From the NCBI GenBank assembly GCA_947589415.1, contig CANQBP010000006.1:1-64000 (forward strand): 64,000 nucleotides of DNA, read 5' to 3'. The notes beneath the pieces were generated by a model. It searched no databases, was not told the origin of the DNA, and saw only the letters and a list, made by a program, of their open reading frames with translations. Position 1 is the first letter of the stretch, and each line of letters begins with the position of its first letter. A program made the translations under genes and the position numbers. The stretch is from an uncultured Clostridia bacterium. Lineage in GTDB: Bacteria; Bacillota; Clostridia; Oscillospirales; Acutalibacteraceae. This document shows, in pieces, positions 43,267 through 51,953 of the stretch.

Positions 43267-44291
43267 ATGCTGCCTGCTATATTTTCGGCAAGTGCATATA
43301 CAATTCTGCATACCGACCCTGCATCATCTTCAAATATCATGCTGCTTGAAGAATGAAGATACCTGCACGGTACTGACACGGCAATAGTACGCACACCGCC
43401 CCTTGAACGATGTATTGCCCCCGCATCATTTCCGCCCGCAATCATTGTTTTCGTCTGTATCTTAATATTTTTTTCCTTAGCTATATTCATTGCAAGGGCA
43501 TAGTATTCCTTATCATAAATAGTTGATCTGTCCATAAAGGAAACGACTGCGCCATTTCCTAAAATGCATACCCTTTTTTCATCTTCCGCAGCAGGAAGAT
43601 CCGCCGCCGTTGTCGCCTCTATTACTATTGCACTGTCCGGTGCAACGGTGTATGCCGCAACTGTCGATCCTCTCAGACCGACTTCTTCCTGAACACAAAA
43701 AACAAAATACATATCATACGGCAATTCCGATTTTATCATATTGATAAGTACAAAACAACCAAAACGATCGTCAATAGCTTTTCCTATTATCCTACCGTAT
43801 TTATTTTCATACGGACTGTCAAATACCGCACTGTCGCCGGGACGAACGTATTTTTCGGCTTCCTCTTTATTCTTTGCGCCAATATCTATACAAAGCGTTT
43901 TCACGGGCGGATTTTTCCCTTTCCCGTCCGAATCTGTCAAATGAATCGGTGTTGAGCATACCGAACCGGGAATTTTATCTTTGCCTACCAAAAGCTGTTT
44001 CGCAAAAACCGCACTATCGTTAATTCCGCCTACACATTCAAATTTTAACATTCCGTTATCAAGTATATCCGTTATAATAAAACCGACTTCATCCATATGT
44101 GCGGAAAGCATAAGTTTTCTTTTTGCCCTTTCTTTTCCTTTTTTGAAAACTATCACATTGCCCATAGGATCAACATTGATTTCGTCGGCAAAGGGACGAA
44201 TTTCATCAAGAATGATATTTGCGACCGCCTTTTCGTCACCCGATATCCCGCACGTTTTACACAATTTTTCAAGAAGTCCGATATCTTTCAT
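43263..44291 (-). CDS. M42-family aminopeptidase (downstream copy)
   Basis: 342 aa. Dinuclear metal site: LSAHMDEVGFI (His), IGKAIDDRFGCFVLI (Asp), FCVQEEVGLRGS (Glu pair), and RYLHSSSSMIF (His). GGGAGGAG upstream of the ATG. Belongs to the glutamyl aminopeptidase/deblocking aminopeptidase group (also annotated as cellulase M), forming large cytosolic complexes that trim peptides. Starts directly where the paralogous upstream copy ends. Confidence 0.93.
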   Translation of the reverse strand: MKDIGLLEKLCKTCGISGDEKAVANIILDEIRPFADEINVDPMGNVIVFKKGKERAKRKLMLSAHMDEVGFIITDILDNGMLKFECVGGINDSAVFAKQLLVGKDKIPGSVCSTPIHLTDSDGKGKNPPVKTLCIDIGAKNKEEAEKYVRPGDSAVFDSPYENKYGRIIGKAIDDRFGCFVLINMIKSELPYDMYFVFCVQEEVGLRGSTVAAYTVAPDSAIVIEATTAADLPAAEDEKRVCILGNGAVVSFMDRSTIYDKEYYALAMNIAKEKNIKIQTKTMIAGGNDAGAIHRSRGGVRTIAVSVPCRYLHSSSSMIFEDDAGSVCRIVYALAENIAGSI

Positions 44292-45299
44292 TTAAAAAGC
44301 TCCTCCCTCTGAAATATATACGAATAAAATCTCTGCAGCTTTTTCTATATCTCCCATATAAACCGTTTCCGTTTGTGTATGCATATTTTTTACCGGAACG
44401 GATAATACACCGCACGGTACTCCTCTGCGGGAAATTGAAATTCCGTCCGCATTGGTTCCCGTATTTCCGCCGTCCGTTTCAAAATCACAATCAGCACCGA
44501 TTTTATGTGCAATATCAATAAGCCTGTCCGTGACCTTTTTTGAAAGCACGGGAGCTATGCTGATTATTGCACCGCAGCCGTGTTCCCCGCTTTTTTCCGA
44601 CGGCACACCCGACTGTTTGGCAAATCCGACATCGACAACTACCGCCTCATCGGGTGCAAGTTCAAAAGCCGCTGTTTTTGCTCCGCTTTCATTTGTTTCC
44701 TCTTGTGAGGAAAATACGAGGGATACCCTGCACGGCAAGTCCTTTCCCGAAAGTTTTTCGGCTAATCCTATAAGTGCGGCACAACCGGCACGGTTATCAA
44801 GCGCTGACACGGTGACTTCATCATTCAGTAATTCTCTGAAATTACTTTTCACGATTATGCTGTCGCCAAGATTTACGAGCCGTTTTACCTCTTCGGGAGT
44901 CATGCCGACATCTACCCATATACTGTCACGGCTTAACGGTTCTTCCGATTTTGTAAGGTGAGGCGGCATTACACACACAACACCCAAAATATCCTCTTTG
45001 CCGTTTACCGTAACCGCACTTCCCGGTAAAGCACGCAAATCCACACCGCCTACGGGTTCAGCCTTTATAAATCCCCTTTTATCTATATAAGTTACGGTAA
45101 GACCTATCCTATCAATATGAGCATCTATCATTATATGGCGGCAACTGTTTCTGTCGCCCATTTCGGCTATAATATTCCCGTTTGACATTCTCACGGAGTT
45201 TGCCTTTCCGTCAAGCAGGCTTTTTATAATATCATACATATCACTTTCTCTGCCCGACATACCCTTTTCCGTGCATAACTTTTTGAGTATCTCTTTCAT
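44292..45299 (-). CDS. M42-family aminopeptidase (upstream copy)
   Basis: 335 aa from ATG 45299, or five codons more from a GTG at 45314. Same fold and metal ligands as the next gene: MIDAHIDRIGLT, VSALDNRAGCAALIG, SSQEETNESGAKTA, MHTQTETVYMGD. The Glu pair is followed by TNESG rather than VGLRG, so specificity may differ from its partner. Tandem M42 duplicates allow mixed assemblies in some species. Confidence 0.92.
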   Translation of the reverse strand: MKEILKKLCTEKGMSGRESDMYDIIKSLLDGKANSVRMSNGNIIAEMGDRNSCRHIMIDAHIDRIGLTVTYIDKRGFIKAEPVGGVDLRALPGSAVTVNGKEDILGVVCVMPPHLTKSEEPLSRDSIWVDVGMTPEEVKRLVNLGDSIIVKSNFRELLNDEVTVSALDNRAGCAALIGLAEKLSGKDLPCRVSLVFSSQEETNESGAKTAAFELAPDEAVVVDVGFAKQSGVPSEKSGEHGCGAIISIAPVLSKKVTDRLIDIAHKIGADCDFETDGGNTGTNADGISISRRGVPCGVLSVPVKNMHTQTETVYMGDIEKAAEILFVYISEGGAF

Positions 45300-45338
45300 T
45301 CTTTTAATTCTCACTTTCCTAAAAAATAATGCCTGCTG

Positions 45339-45710
45339 TCAGTCTTGTGCAGAAACCTTGATCGAAACGACTGAATGTTCATCGCAAAGATCTTCCGCTT
45401 TTCCGTCAGAAAAATCATACACATTTGCCCACATAGCATCATTTTCACTCTTGTCGGCAACCGCACCGCAGATATCATTCCGAAACAAATATGTTTCGTC
45501 CGTAATCGGTACTATACCCTTTACATCATAGGCACTTATAGTTTCAAAACTACTCTCTTGTTCCTGCTTACTCTGTTGACTGTTATCATCCGAATGTGAA
45601 GAAGATTTATCAGACGTACTGTTTTCCCCCTCCGAAACAGACGAAAATTCGTCCAAAGAAGCAGTTTCATCTTGCGACTGTACGGACGTCTGCTGCGGAA
45701 TATTTGACAT
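45339..45710 (-). CDS. Hypothetical protein, Ser/Gln/Glu-rich N-terminus
   Basis: 123 aa. The first 60 residues are a disordered polar stretch (SDKSSSHSDDNSQQSKQEQE); the rest is a small acidic domain (ITDETYLFRNDICGAVADKS, VSIKVSAQD). No signal peptide or TM at this start, and only GGAA before the ATG, so the true N-terminus is uncertain. It lies between murD and the M42 pair in an apparent operon. Unknown family. Confidence 0.5.
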   Translation of the reverse strand: MSNIPQQTSVQSQDETASLDEFSSVSEGENSTSDKSSSHSDDNSQQSKQEQESSFETISAYDVKGIVPITDETYLFRNDICGAVADKSENDAMWANVYDFSDGKAEDLCDEHSVVSIKVSAQD

Positions 45711-45749
45711 ATTTATTATTTCCGCAAAAAATAATACATAATTTTATAA

Positions 45750-47144
45750 CTACTTCATTTCATTCACTATTCTCTTAAAGTGCAATCCTTTCTCCGCAAA
45801 ATTTTTATACATATCGAAACTCGCACTTGCGGGTGACATAGCGACTATATCGCCGCTGACAGCATTTTCCCTTGCAGCAGCCACGGCCTCCTCCATATTG
45901 TTTACACGTATTATAACCGGATTATTTTCGCAATAATTCGGTGCGGCTTTTACGGCAGCTTCTATTTTATCAGCCGTTGCTCCGAAAAGAATAAGAACCT
46001 TAACCGTATCGGGTACTGCCCTTCCCATATCGTCATACGGGATTTTTTTGTCATAACCGCCTGCAATAAGTATTATTTTCTGTTCAAACAGCGACAGCAT
46101 ACCCTTTACTGTTCTTGTAGGACTTGTGCCAATGGCGTCATTATAGTACCTCACACCATTAAACTCCCTTACAAGCTCTGCACGGTGTTCAACACCCCCG
46201 AATGTCCTTGCAGTCTTTATGATAGTTTCCTTATCGGCCAATCCCCAAACTGCGGCAATGGCTGCCAGATAATTTTCTATATTATGAAGTCCCGGAATTT
46301 TTATGTCCGAAGCAGTCATTATCTCGGTTTCTTTTCCGTATTCATTAACGGTTATTTTTCCGTCATCACTCATATATACACCGTTTTCGGGCTTATCCCT
46401 GCGTGAGAAGAAATATACACTTCCCCTTGCCTCATCTTTAAAGGAGCAGACAATATCATTATCCAGATTAAGCACTGCCTTACCAAAAGCGTTTTGGTGC
46501 AGTATTATATTTTTCTTCGAGTCCGTATATTCCTGCATATCCTTATGGATATCAAGATGATTTGGAGCAAGATTTGTAACAACGGCAATATCGGGACTCT
46601 TTCTCATAGATATCAGTTGAAAGCTCGACAACTCAACAACTGCTATATCATCAAATTTTATGCTTTCTATATCCGGCAGAAGCGGTCTGCCTATATTTCC
46701 GCCGAGATGTACGTTATAGCCTTGAGCCTTGAGAATCTCGGAAATTATAGTCGTTGTTGTTGTTTTCCCGTCACTTCCCGTGACCGCAATTATTCTGCAC
46801 GGACACAAATCAAAGAAAACTTCCATTTCACTTGTGACGACCGTACCGTGTTTTCTTGCCTCAACCAGTTCCGGCATATAGAATTTCATTCCCGGTGTAC
46901 GGAATATAATATCCGCACCGATATCTTTTAAATAATTTTCGCCAAATCTGAGTTGTGCGCCGTATTGTTCGGCAAGCTCGGCATTTTCTTTCAATAAGCT
47001 GCGCTCCCTTTTATCACAAGCAAGCACATCGGCACCGTATTTTTTAAATAATTTTATAAGCGGCAGATTACTTCCTCCGATACCGCAAAAAGCAACCTTT
47101 TTACCTTTTACATAATTAAAAAAATCAACAATTTTACTATCCAT
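45750..47144 (-). CDS. murD: UDP-N-acetylmuramoylalanine--D-glutamate ligase
   Basis: 464 aa from ATG 47144 (GGGGGAG upstream). N-terminal Rossmann domain (KKVAFCGIGGSNLPLIKLF), ATP-binding VTGSDGKTTTTTIISEIL (about 110), GNIGRPLL, the carbamylated-Lys region, and EHRAELVREFNGVRYYNDAIGTSP (about 310-335). Adds D-Glu to UDP-MurNAc-L-Ala. Transcribed from its own promoter, away from the usual dcw cluster. Confidence 0.95.
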   Translation of the reverse strand: MDSKIVDFFNYVKGKKVAFCGIGGSNLPLIKLFKKYGADVLACDKRERSLLKENAELAEQYGAQLRFGENYLKDIGADIIFRTPGMKFYMPELVEARKHGTVVTSEMEVFFDLCPCRIIAVTGSDGKTTTTTIISEILKAQGYNVHLGGNIGRPLLPDIESIKFDDIAVVELSSFQLISMRKSPDIAVVTNLAPNHLDIHKDMQEYTDSKKNIILHQNAFGKAVLNLDNDIVCSFKDEARGSVYFFSRRDKPENGVYMSDDGKITVNEYGKETEIMTASDIKIPGLHNIENYLAAIAAVWGLADKETIIKTARTFGGVEHRAELVREFNGVRYYNDAIGTSPTRTVKGMLSLFEQKIILIAGGYDKKIPYDDMGRAVPDTVKVLILFGATADKIEAAVKAAPNYCENNPVIIRVNNMEEAVAAARENAVSGDIVAMSPASASFDMYKNFAEKGLHFKRIVNEMK

Positions 47145-47191
47145 AAATACAATCTCCCCCAAACAAAAATCAAAAAACACTCTGCTTTTTA

Positions 47192-47220
47192 ATTATATGA
47201 CAATCCACACCAAAAATCAA
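47192..47220 (-). promoter_or_regulatory. Promoter of murD and downstream genes
   Basis: TTGATT (47220-47215), 17-base spacer, TATAAT (47197-47192). The remaining spacer to 47480 holds only a hairpin; no further gene is seen. Confidence 0.65.
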
Positions 47221-47433
47221 GCCGAACTCATTATCGGAAAAAACCCCTTTGCCAAAACTAAAGTTTCTCCCTGTACCGTTTTTTCAAAAACTATATTTTG
47301 TGATTAAAATTACATCGGTTATGCGGCACATATTTTCAAAGGTTGATTTACATACAAACCGTAGGGTCATTCCGACTACACGTCCTAATACCACAAGAAC
47401 CGACTTGAGTTTTTTATCCCCATTTAAGCATTA

Positions 47434-47467
47434 AGGAACTGCATACCTTTGGGGGCACGCAGTTCCT
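47434..47467 (-). terminator. Hairpin after the sortase operon
   Basis: Perfect 9-bp stem AGGAACTGC/GCAGTTCCT with a 16-nt loop, 14 bases past the stop of the last sortase gene. The downstream tract is T-poor, so termination may be weak. Confidence 0.45.
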
Positions 47468-47480
47468 CTTGTTCCTAAAT

Positions 47481-48215
47481 TCAATTATTTTTATCAATGA
47501 CCGGGCCGGATATCAGCTTTGCATATACAAAACATCTGTACGGGGTCAAGTTAAGCTCGTCAAAAGGATAACAGGTGTACATTATGAGATTTTCATAATT
47601 AAGGCTGAAATCATATGCACTCGAATCGGTACTTTGTTTAACTTGAATATCCGTTATTTCATATGTATATGTTCCGTAATATGTCCTTATGATGACTTTT
47701 TGACCTTTTTGGGCATATTTAAAGCCGTTAAACGCGGTATTGTTATGCCCTGCAATCATTACTGTTTTTCCGTATCCGGGAATATATCCGCCGCTGTACA
47801 TACCAACGCCGTTATTTAGCTCGTAATTTCCATCTCCGAAATAAAGCGCCGTATATATCTGGCAGTCCTCAATTATAACCTCCCCCAAACGCTGACCGTA
47901 ATAGGGATATGTTACAGATGACAGAGGAATATTTTTTTGTTCTTTCGGTTTTATATCCAAGACGGTCTTTTCCTCATGTACACTTTCCTCTTTCACGGCA
48001 CTGCTTTCCTCAACAGGTACAAAAATATCGTGACAATCGGGATCTATACTTATATCCTCACTGTTAAAATATGATCTGCTCATTTCGGAAAATTCTTTAA
48101 AACAGGGATATAATGCGCCTAAACTCAAAAAAAGGATTAGTACACAAAAGACAACGGGAAGAATTATAAAATTCAACCCGTCTGCTAAATGCTTTGAAGA
48201 GCGACCTTTTTTCAT
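47481..48215 (-). CDS. Class D-like sortase (downstream copy)
   Basis: 244 aa from ATG 48215. Single N-terminal membrane anchor (about 17-40), a linker of about 60 residues, then the sortase barrel: catalytic His in VMIAGHNNTAFNG, Cys in LIMYTCYPFDELNLTP, Arg in YRCFVYAKL. The TCYPF box and spacing to Arg resemble class D sortases, which attach secreted proteins with an LPxTG-like signal to the wall. Last gene of the substrate-sortase-membrane protein-sortase unit. Strongly similar to the copy at 49119. Confidence 0.88.
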   Translation of the reverse strand: MKKGRSSKHLADGLNFIILPVVFCVLILFLSLGALYPCFKEFSEMSRSYFNSEDISIDPDCHDIFVPVEESSAVKEESVHEEKTVLDIKPKEQKNIPLSSVTYPYYGQRLGEVIIEDCQIYTALYFGDGNYELNNGVGMYSGGYIPGYGKTVMIAGHNNTAFNGFKYAQKGQKVIIRTYYGTYTYEITDIQVKQSTDSSAYDFSLNYENLIMYTCYPFDELNLTPYRCFVYAKLISGPVIDKNN

Positions 48216-48254
48216 AAAATCAGCCACCTTTTTATCATACCTGTCAACACGATC

Positions 48255-49106
48255 TCAACGACCTATGGCCTTAAGATATTTCTGACGGTATACAACGAAG
48301 CCAATCACGGATAAAAACAAAAGTATCCCGGCAAATATCCAAAAATACATAAACAACGAATTAAAATATCCTACAAAAAGGTTATACAAAGAACGCGTAG
48401 CCAAATTTATCTTTGGAATTATCCCGCTCGAATACACAACTATCGGTACAACAGCCACGCTGAGAAAACCGGCTCCAAGACCGTATGTAAGGTATCTGTA
48501 TCGGCGATGTTTATATCTATTGGTGAAGAATATAATCGCCGCAACCGCCAGCACCGCTGCTGCAATTCCGATAACAGCAACTGTTAAAGGCGTATCAACA
48601 TTTTTGATATATTTCGCAAGAACCTCGAAAAACGGTATTTTTACCGTTTTTACATAGATAGACGAAGCCTCGTTGACAAAATGCAGAATACTGTTTTCAT
48701 CTGCCTTTTTATTATCAATATTATTCTCATCAATATAAACATTAACTGCATCGATCAAACTTTGCTTAAATTTATCCGTATCAACAAGCTCACTCGAACC
48801 GGTGTAAAAAGCCGATATGTATGTCCTTTCAATCTCCACCATATCAAGACCTCTTACAAAATCATCAAAAAATTCATCCGGCAAGCCGCTCGCATGACCG
48901 AGATCCTGCAACTCATCGCATAATTCATCTTTCGTCATTTCGTAATAACCCGAATTAGCCATTGATTCGAGCATGAAATCCTTTGAGAAAAACGTAAACT
49001 TCAAAACAAGACATACCGAAAGTAAAAAAAGCAAAAATCCGAGTATAAATGAAAGGAAACCGTAAACCACGGACTTAAAATTAAATCTTTTTCCGGAATC
49101 CGACAT
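48255..49106 (-). CDS. Four-helix membrane protein between two sortases
   Basis: 283 aa from ATG 49106 (GAGGTG upstream). TM1 (about 16-40), an acidic extracytoplasmic domain of about 130 aa (SKDFMLESMANSGYYEMTKD through YIKNVDTPL), then TM2-TM4 (about 178-198, 210-231, 252-275). No known catalytic motif. Its place between two sortases, with 12 bases to each neighbour region, suggests a partner in substrate presentation or sortase assembly; this is inference. Confidence 0.7.
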   Translation of the reverse strand: MSDSGKRFNFKSVVYGFLSFILGFLLFLLSVCLVLKFTFFSKDFMLESMANSGYYEMTKDELCDELQDLGHASGLPDEFFDDFVRGLDMVEIERTYISAFYTGSSELVDTDKFKQSLIDAVNVYIDENNIDNKKADENSILHFVNEASSIYVKTVKIPFFEVLAKYIKNVDTPLTVAVIGIAAAVLAVAAIIFFTNRYKHRRYRYLTYGLGAGFLSVAVVPIVVYSSGIIPKINLATRSLYNLFVGYFNSLFMYFWIFAGILLFLSVIGFVVYRQKYLKAIGR

Positions 49107-49118
49107 ACTGCACCTCAC

Positions 49119-49832
49119 TTAATGTTTATTATCCAGAGCAGGCCCCGATACAAATTTCGCATATACAAAACATCTTTGCGGTGTAAGTCCCAACTCATCA
49201 AAAGGATAACAGGTATACATTATCAGATTTTCATAATCTGCTCCAAGATTACAAGCATCGACATCATCTTCGTTTACAATTTTTATGTCATTTATTTCAT
49301 AAACATAATTTCCGTAACTTGTACGTATCTTAACCTTCTGTCCCTTCTCTGCATATTTAAGACCGTTAAAGAAGGTATTATTATGTCCGGCAACAAGTAT
49401 TGTTTTTCCGTAACCGGGAATGAAGCTTCCCGTAAACACACCTACACCGTTATTAAGCTCGTTTACTCCGTCATTGAAGAACAGCTTAGCTTCAATCTGA
49501 CAGTCTTCAATAATCAGCTCTCCGAATTGGTCGCCGTATGACGGGAACTCAACTTGTGACATTGGCACTACTTTTCGTTCGGATGAGGAATTTTCTTTAT
49601 CTTCATCTTCATCTTCGTCCTCTTCCTCTATCGGAACAAAAATATTGTCATATCCTGTCGAAAAATCTCTCTCGCCATCCGAAAAGAACATTTGAGCCAT
49701 AGAAATAAAATTACCCGACGCCGAATAAACCGCAGCCGTGCTTATGCCGATTATAAGCACACAAAAGATAATGGGAAGAATTATAAAATTCTTCCCACCT
49801 ATCGAACGATGTGAGGTTCGATGCTTATGCAT
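49119..49832 (-). CDS. Class D-like sortase (upstream copy)
   Basis: 237 aa. N-terminal anchor (about 15-38), acidic linker with EEEDEDEDEDKENSSS, then the barrel: His in LVAGHNNTFFNG, Cys in LIMYTCYPFDELGLTP, Arg in QRCFVYAKF. Overlaps the end of the first substrate gene by 8 bases in another frame, which couples enzyme to substrate translation. Paralogue of the sortase at 47481; the linker differs most. Confidence 0.9.
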   Translation of the reverse strand: MHKHRTSHRSIGGKNFIILPIIFCVLIIGISTAAVYSASGNFISMAQMFFSDGERDFSTGYDNIFVPIEEEDEDEDEDKENSSSERKVVPMSQVEFPSYGDQFGELIIEDCQIEAKLFFNDGVNELNNGVGVFTGSFIPGYGKTILVAGHNNTFFNGLKYAEKGQKVKIRTSYGNYVYEINDIKIVNEDDVDACNLGADYENLIMYTCYPFDELGLTPQRCFVYAKFVSGPALDNKH

Positions 49833-50409
49833 CTACGGACTCTTTCTTAGAAGCCTTTGCAAGGTAGATACCTGCTGCCGATACCATAAGGATACCGACA
49901 CCTGCAACTGCTGCTACGGAAGGAACGTCGAAACCTGTTGTTTTGATCGGGTCATTGCTGCTTGAAGGACCACTGCTGCTGCCGGGAGTCTTATCGCTGG
50001 GAACAGAAACGACAACCTTACCGCCCGAAAGCGATACCTTAACGCCGAGATTTGCATTATCAGAAGCAGCCTGAGCATAACCCATGAGCTTATCCTTGTC
50101 GATTTCTGCAAGACTCTTAGCACCGGACTGAGCAACATAATCCTTAGCTGCATCAATCTGAGTGATGATAGCGTTAGCCTGATCATCAGTAAGATCTACA
50201 TCATTGAGGAGATAGTTCTCAGCCTCGTTAATTCTTGCCTGCGGAAGAGATACGGTTTTGCCGTTGCTAAGTGTAACACCACCCTTAAGCTCCGTCATAA
50301 CCTTTTCCTCAGCAGCATTAAGACCTGCTGCAGAAGCAACAGCCGTTGCGGAAACTGCAACTATTGCAGAGAGCATAGCCGCAGAAAGAACCTTAAGTAC
50401 TTTTTTCAT
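49825..50409 (-). CDS. Sortase substrate with IKTTGF sorting signal (copy 1)
   Basis: 194 aa. Signal peptide MKKVLKVLSAAMLSAIVAVS with AxA site near 28. Mature domain: AEEKVMTELKGGVTLSNGKT, INEAENYLLNDVDLTDDQAN and a helical stretch; a Pro/Ser linker (GSSSGPSSSND); then PIKTTGF, a hydrophobic helix (VAAVAGVGILMVSAAGIYLA) and KASKKESVDA. That architecture is a wall sorting signal, but the pentapeptide departs from LPxTG. Main ribosome binding site AAGGAAG follows a six-codon minicistron. First gene of the sortase unit. Confidence 0.85.
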   Translation of the reverse strand: MKKVLKVLSAAMLSAIVAVSATAVASAAGLNAAEEKVMTELKGGVTLSNGKTVSLPQARINEAENYLLNDVDLTDDQANAIITQIDAAKDYVAQSGAKSLAEIDKDKLMGYAQAASDNANLGVKVSLSGGKVVVSVPSDKTPGSSSGPSSSNDPIKTTGFDVPSVAAVAGVGILMVSAAGIYLAKASKKESVDA

Positions 50410-50426
50410 TGGTAATTACTTCCTTT

Positions 50427-50447
50427 CTATAAATATGAATTGGACAT
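50427..50447 (-). other. Six-codon minicistron in leader of substrate copy 1
   Basis: ATG TCC AAT TCA TAT TTA TAG (MSNSYL) with GAGGGG eight bases upstream; its stop is followed at once by AAAGGAAG, the ribosome binding site of the substrate gene. A matching six-codon frame exists in the other substrate leader. Confidence 0.4.
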
Positions 50448-50540
50448 CAGTGAGACCCCTCAAGAATCGCAAGCATTCAATTCGGGATATCCGTTCGTCA
50501 GCGAATACGCATACCGAAACTCCTAATCCAATCTGCTATA

Positions 50541-50569
50541 ATTATAATATCAAACAAACAATTTGTCAA
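50541..50569 (-). promoter_or_regulatory. Promoter of substrate copy 1 and sortases
   Basis: TTGACA (50569-50564), 17-base spacer, TATAAT (50546-50541) followed by TATA. Start site near 50534 gives a leader of about 125 nt. Upstream to 50827 the DNA is AT-rich with no gene. Confidence 0.85.
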
Positions 50570-50827
50570 TCACTAATTCACGAATAACAAAGTTTTGTAT
50601 ATAAACCTACAAAAATTCTCTTAAAATTCGCACATAAAATAAACAATTTGCATAAATTAACATCTATTTATTTACATTTTCGGAATTTTCAGTCATTAAA
50701 TATTACATTACATTTTACAAAATTTAACTTTAATTTCAGTGTTTTTTCCCTCACGGAAATATATCAAGTCTTTTATCACATATTTCTATAAATACCATAC
50801 TTTTCACAAATCAAACTTATAAAAAGT

Positions 50828-50868
50828 ATTTATCGGCGTCTGCGTTTTTTCCGCAAATGCCGATAAAT
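50828..50868 (-). terminator. Terminator after substrate copy 2
   Basis: Perfect 10-bp stem ATTTATCGGC/GCCGATAAAT, extended inside by partial pairing (TGCG/CGCA), followed on the minus strand by ACTTTTTATAAG. It makes copy 2 a separate transcript from copy 1 and the sortases. Confidence 0.75.
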
Positions 50869-50967
50869 TTCCGTTTCAAGACCCGCCAAAATCCGTACAG
50901 AATTTAAAGCGCATATGCATCAATATAAACTTTCGGGCTTTTATAACGAATTGCCACACATTCATAC

Positions 50968-51522
50968 TTATGCGCAAACGGAATTTTTCTTAGATGATCT
51001 TGCAAGGCAGACACCCGCTGCCGATACCATAAGGATACCCGCACCGGCAATTGCAGCGACAGAAGGAATACCAAAACCTGTTGTCTTAATAGGATTCTTG
51101 TCAGCCGTCTGATCTATACTCGGCTCGGGTATGCCTGCGACCCTAATACCAAGACCGGCATCATCTGAAGCCTTTTGAGCTATGGCCGCAAGCTGCATTA
51201 TCTGATCTTCACTAAGCTCCGAAAGACTTGAAACACCCGTACCGACAATGTATTCCTTGCCTTCATTTATACGTGCGATAATGGCATCAGCTTGTGCATC
51301 ACTCAAATCAACCTCATTAAGCAGATAGTTTTCTGCCTCGTTAATCCTTGCCTGCGTCAGATACAGTGTTTCTCCGTTTTCAAGCGTAAGACCGCACGTA
51401 AGCTCAGCCATAACCTTTTCCTCTGCGGAATTAAGACCTGCCGCAGATACGGCTGATGCTGCCGAAACCGCAACTATTGCGGACAACATGGCAGCAGAAA
51501 GAACTTTAAGCAGTTTTCTCAT
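50968..51522 (-). CDS. Sortase substrate with IKTTGF sorting signal (copy 2)
   Basis: 184 aa, closely related to the copy at 49825: signal peptide MRKLLKVLSAAMLSAIVAVS, INEAENYLLNEVDLSDAQAD, then NPIKTTGF, helix VAAIAGAGILMVSAAGVCLA and RSSKKNSVCA. Compared with copy 1 the region before the signal is shorter and lacks the Gly/Ser/Pro linker, and two cysteines are present. AAAGGAG precedes ATG. It is monocistronic, with its own promoter and terminator, so its amount relative to the sortases can vary. Confidence 0.85.
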   Translation of the reverse strand: MRKLLKVLSAAMLSAIVAVSAASAVSAAGLNSAEEKVMAELTCGLTLENGETLYLTQARINEAENYLLNEVDLSDAQADAIIARINEGKEYIVGTGVSSLSELSEDQIMQLAAIAQKASDDAGLGIRVAGIPEPSIDQTADKNPIKTTGFGIPSVAAIAGAGILMVSAAGVCLARSSKKNSVCA

Positions 51523-51538
51523 CGGAAATCAACTCCTT

Positions 51539-51559
51539 TCAAAAAATGTAATCAGACAT
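51539..51559 (-). other. Six-codon minicistron in leader of substrate copy 2
   Basis: ATG TCT GAT TAC ATT TTT TGA (MSDYIF) preceded by AGGGAGG (four bases from ATG); the stop overlaps the main ribosome binding site AAAGGAG. Confidence 0.4.
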
Positions 51560-51652
51560 CGATCCTCCCTTCATTGAAAAGCAAACTGCTTGCCAAAAAT
51601 CTGAAACAGCAGTAAAAATGCCTCCCAAACGAACCGTTTCCGATCCGATATA

Positions 51653-51681
51653 ATTATAATATTTAATTTGTGAATTGTCAA
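51653..51681 (-). promoter_or_regulatory. Promoter of substrate copy 2
   Basis: TTGACA (51681-51676), 17-base spacer, TATAAT (51658-51653) followed by TATA, the same arrangement as the copy 1 promoter. Leader about 125 nt with an ACTGCT/AGCAGT stem. Confidence 0.85.
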
Positions 51682-51865
51682 TAAACTGTTCACAACTTAT
51701 GATTTTTCATAAATATGCACAATTGTTATCATAAATAGTGTAATTTTATAAAGTAATTATTTATATCCGTGAACCCCGACAGCGGGTCACGTCTGTTATA
51801 ATTTCACGGTGACAAACAGATAACACTTACTTTTTCCGAAAAGCAATAATATTTTCAGTAAATAA

Positions 51866-51895
51866 TTGACAGTATAATGTAAGGAATGTTATAAT
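51866..51895 (+). promoter_or_regulatory. Promoter of ybaK
   Basis: TTGACA (51866-51871), 18-base spacer, TATAAT (51890-51895); about 58 bases before the ATG. Between this and the copy 2 promoter nothing else is seen except a small stem at 51770-51792. Confidence 0.7.
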
Positions 51896-51953
51896 TTACA
51901 ACAGAGAGTCATTTAAAAGTCACTTTAAAGAAATACAATCGAGGTATGATAAA

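Noticed and set aside
47249-47434. Plus-strand 61-aa ORF in the murD/sortase spacer
   Set aside because: No ribosome binding site, no recognisable domain, opposite to flanking genes; probably chance.
51770-51792. CGTGA-a-CCC/GGGTCACG hairpin
   Set aside because: Short with a bulge and no T-tract; lies between divergent promoters without a clear role.
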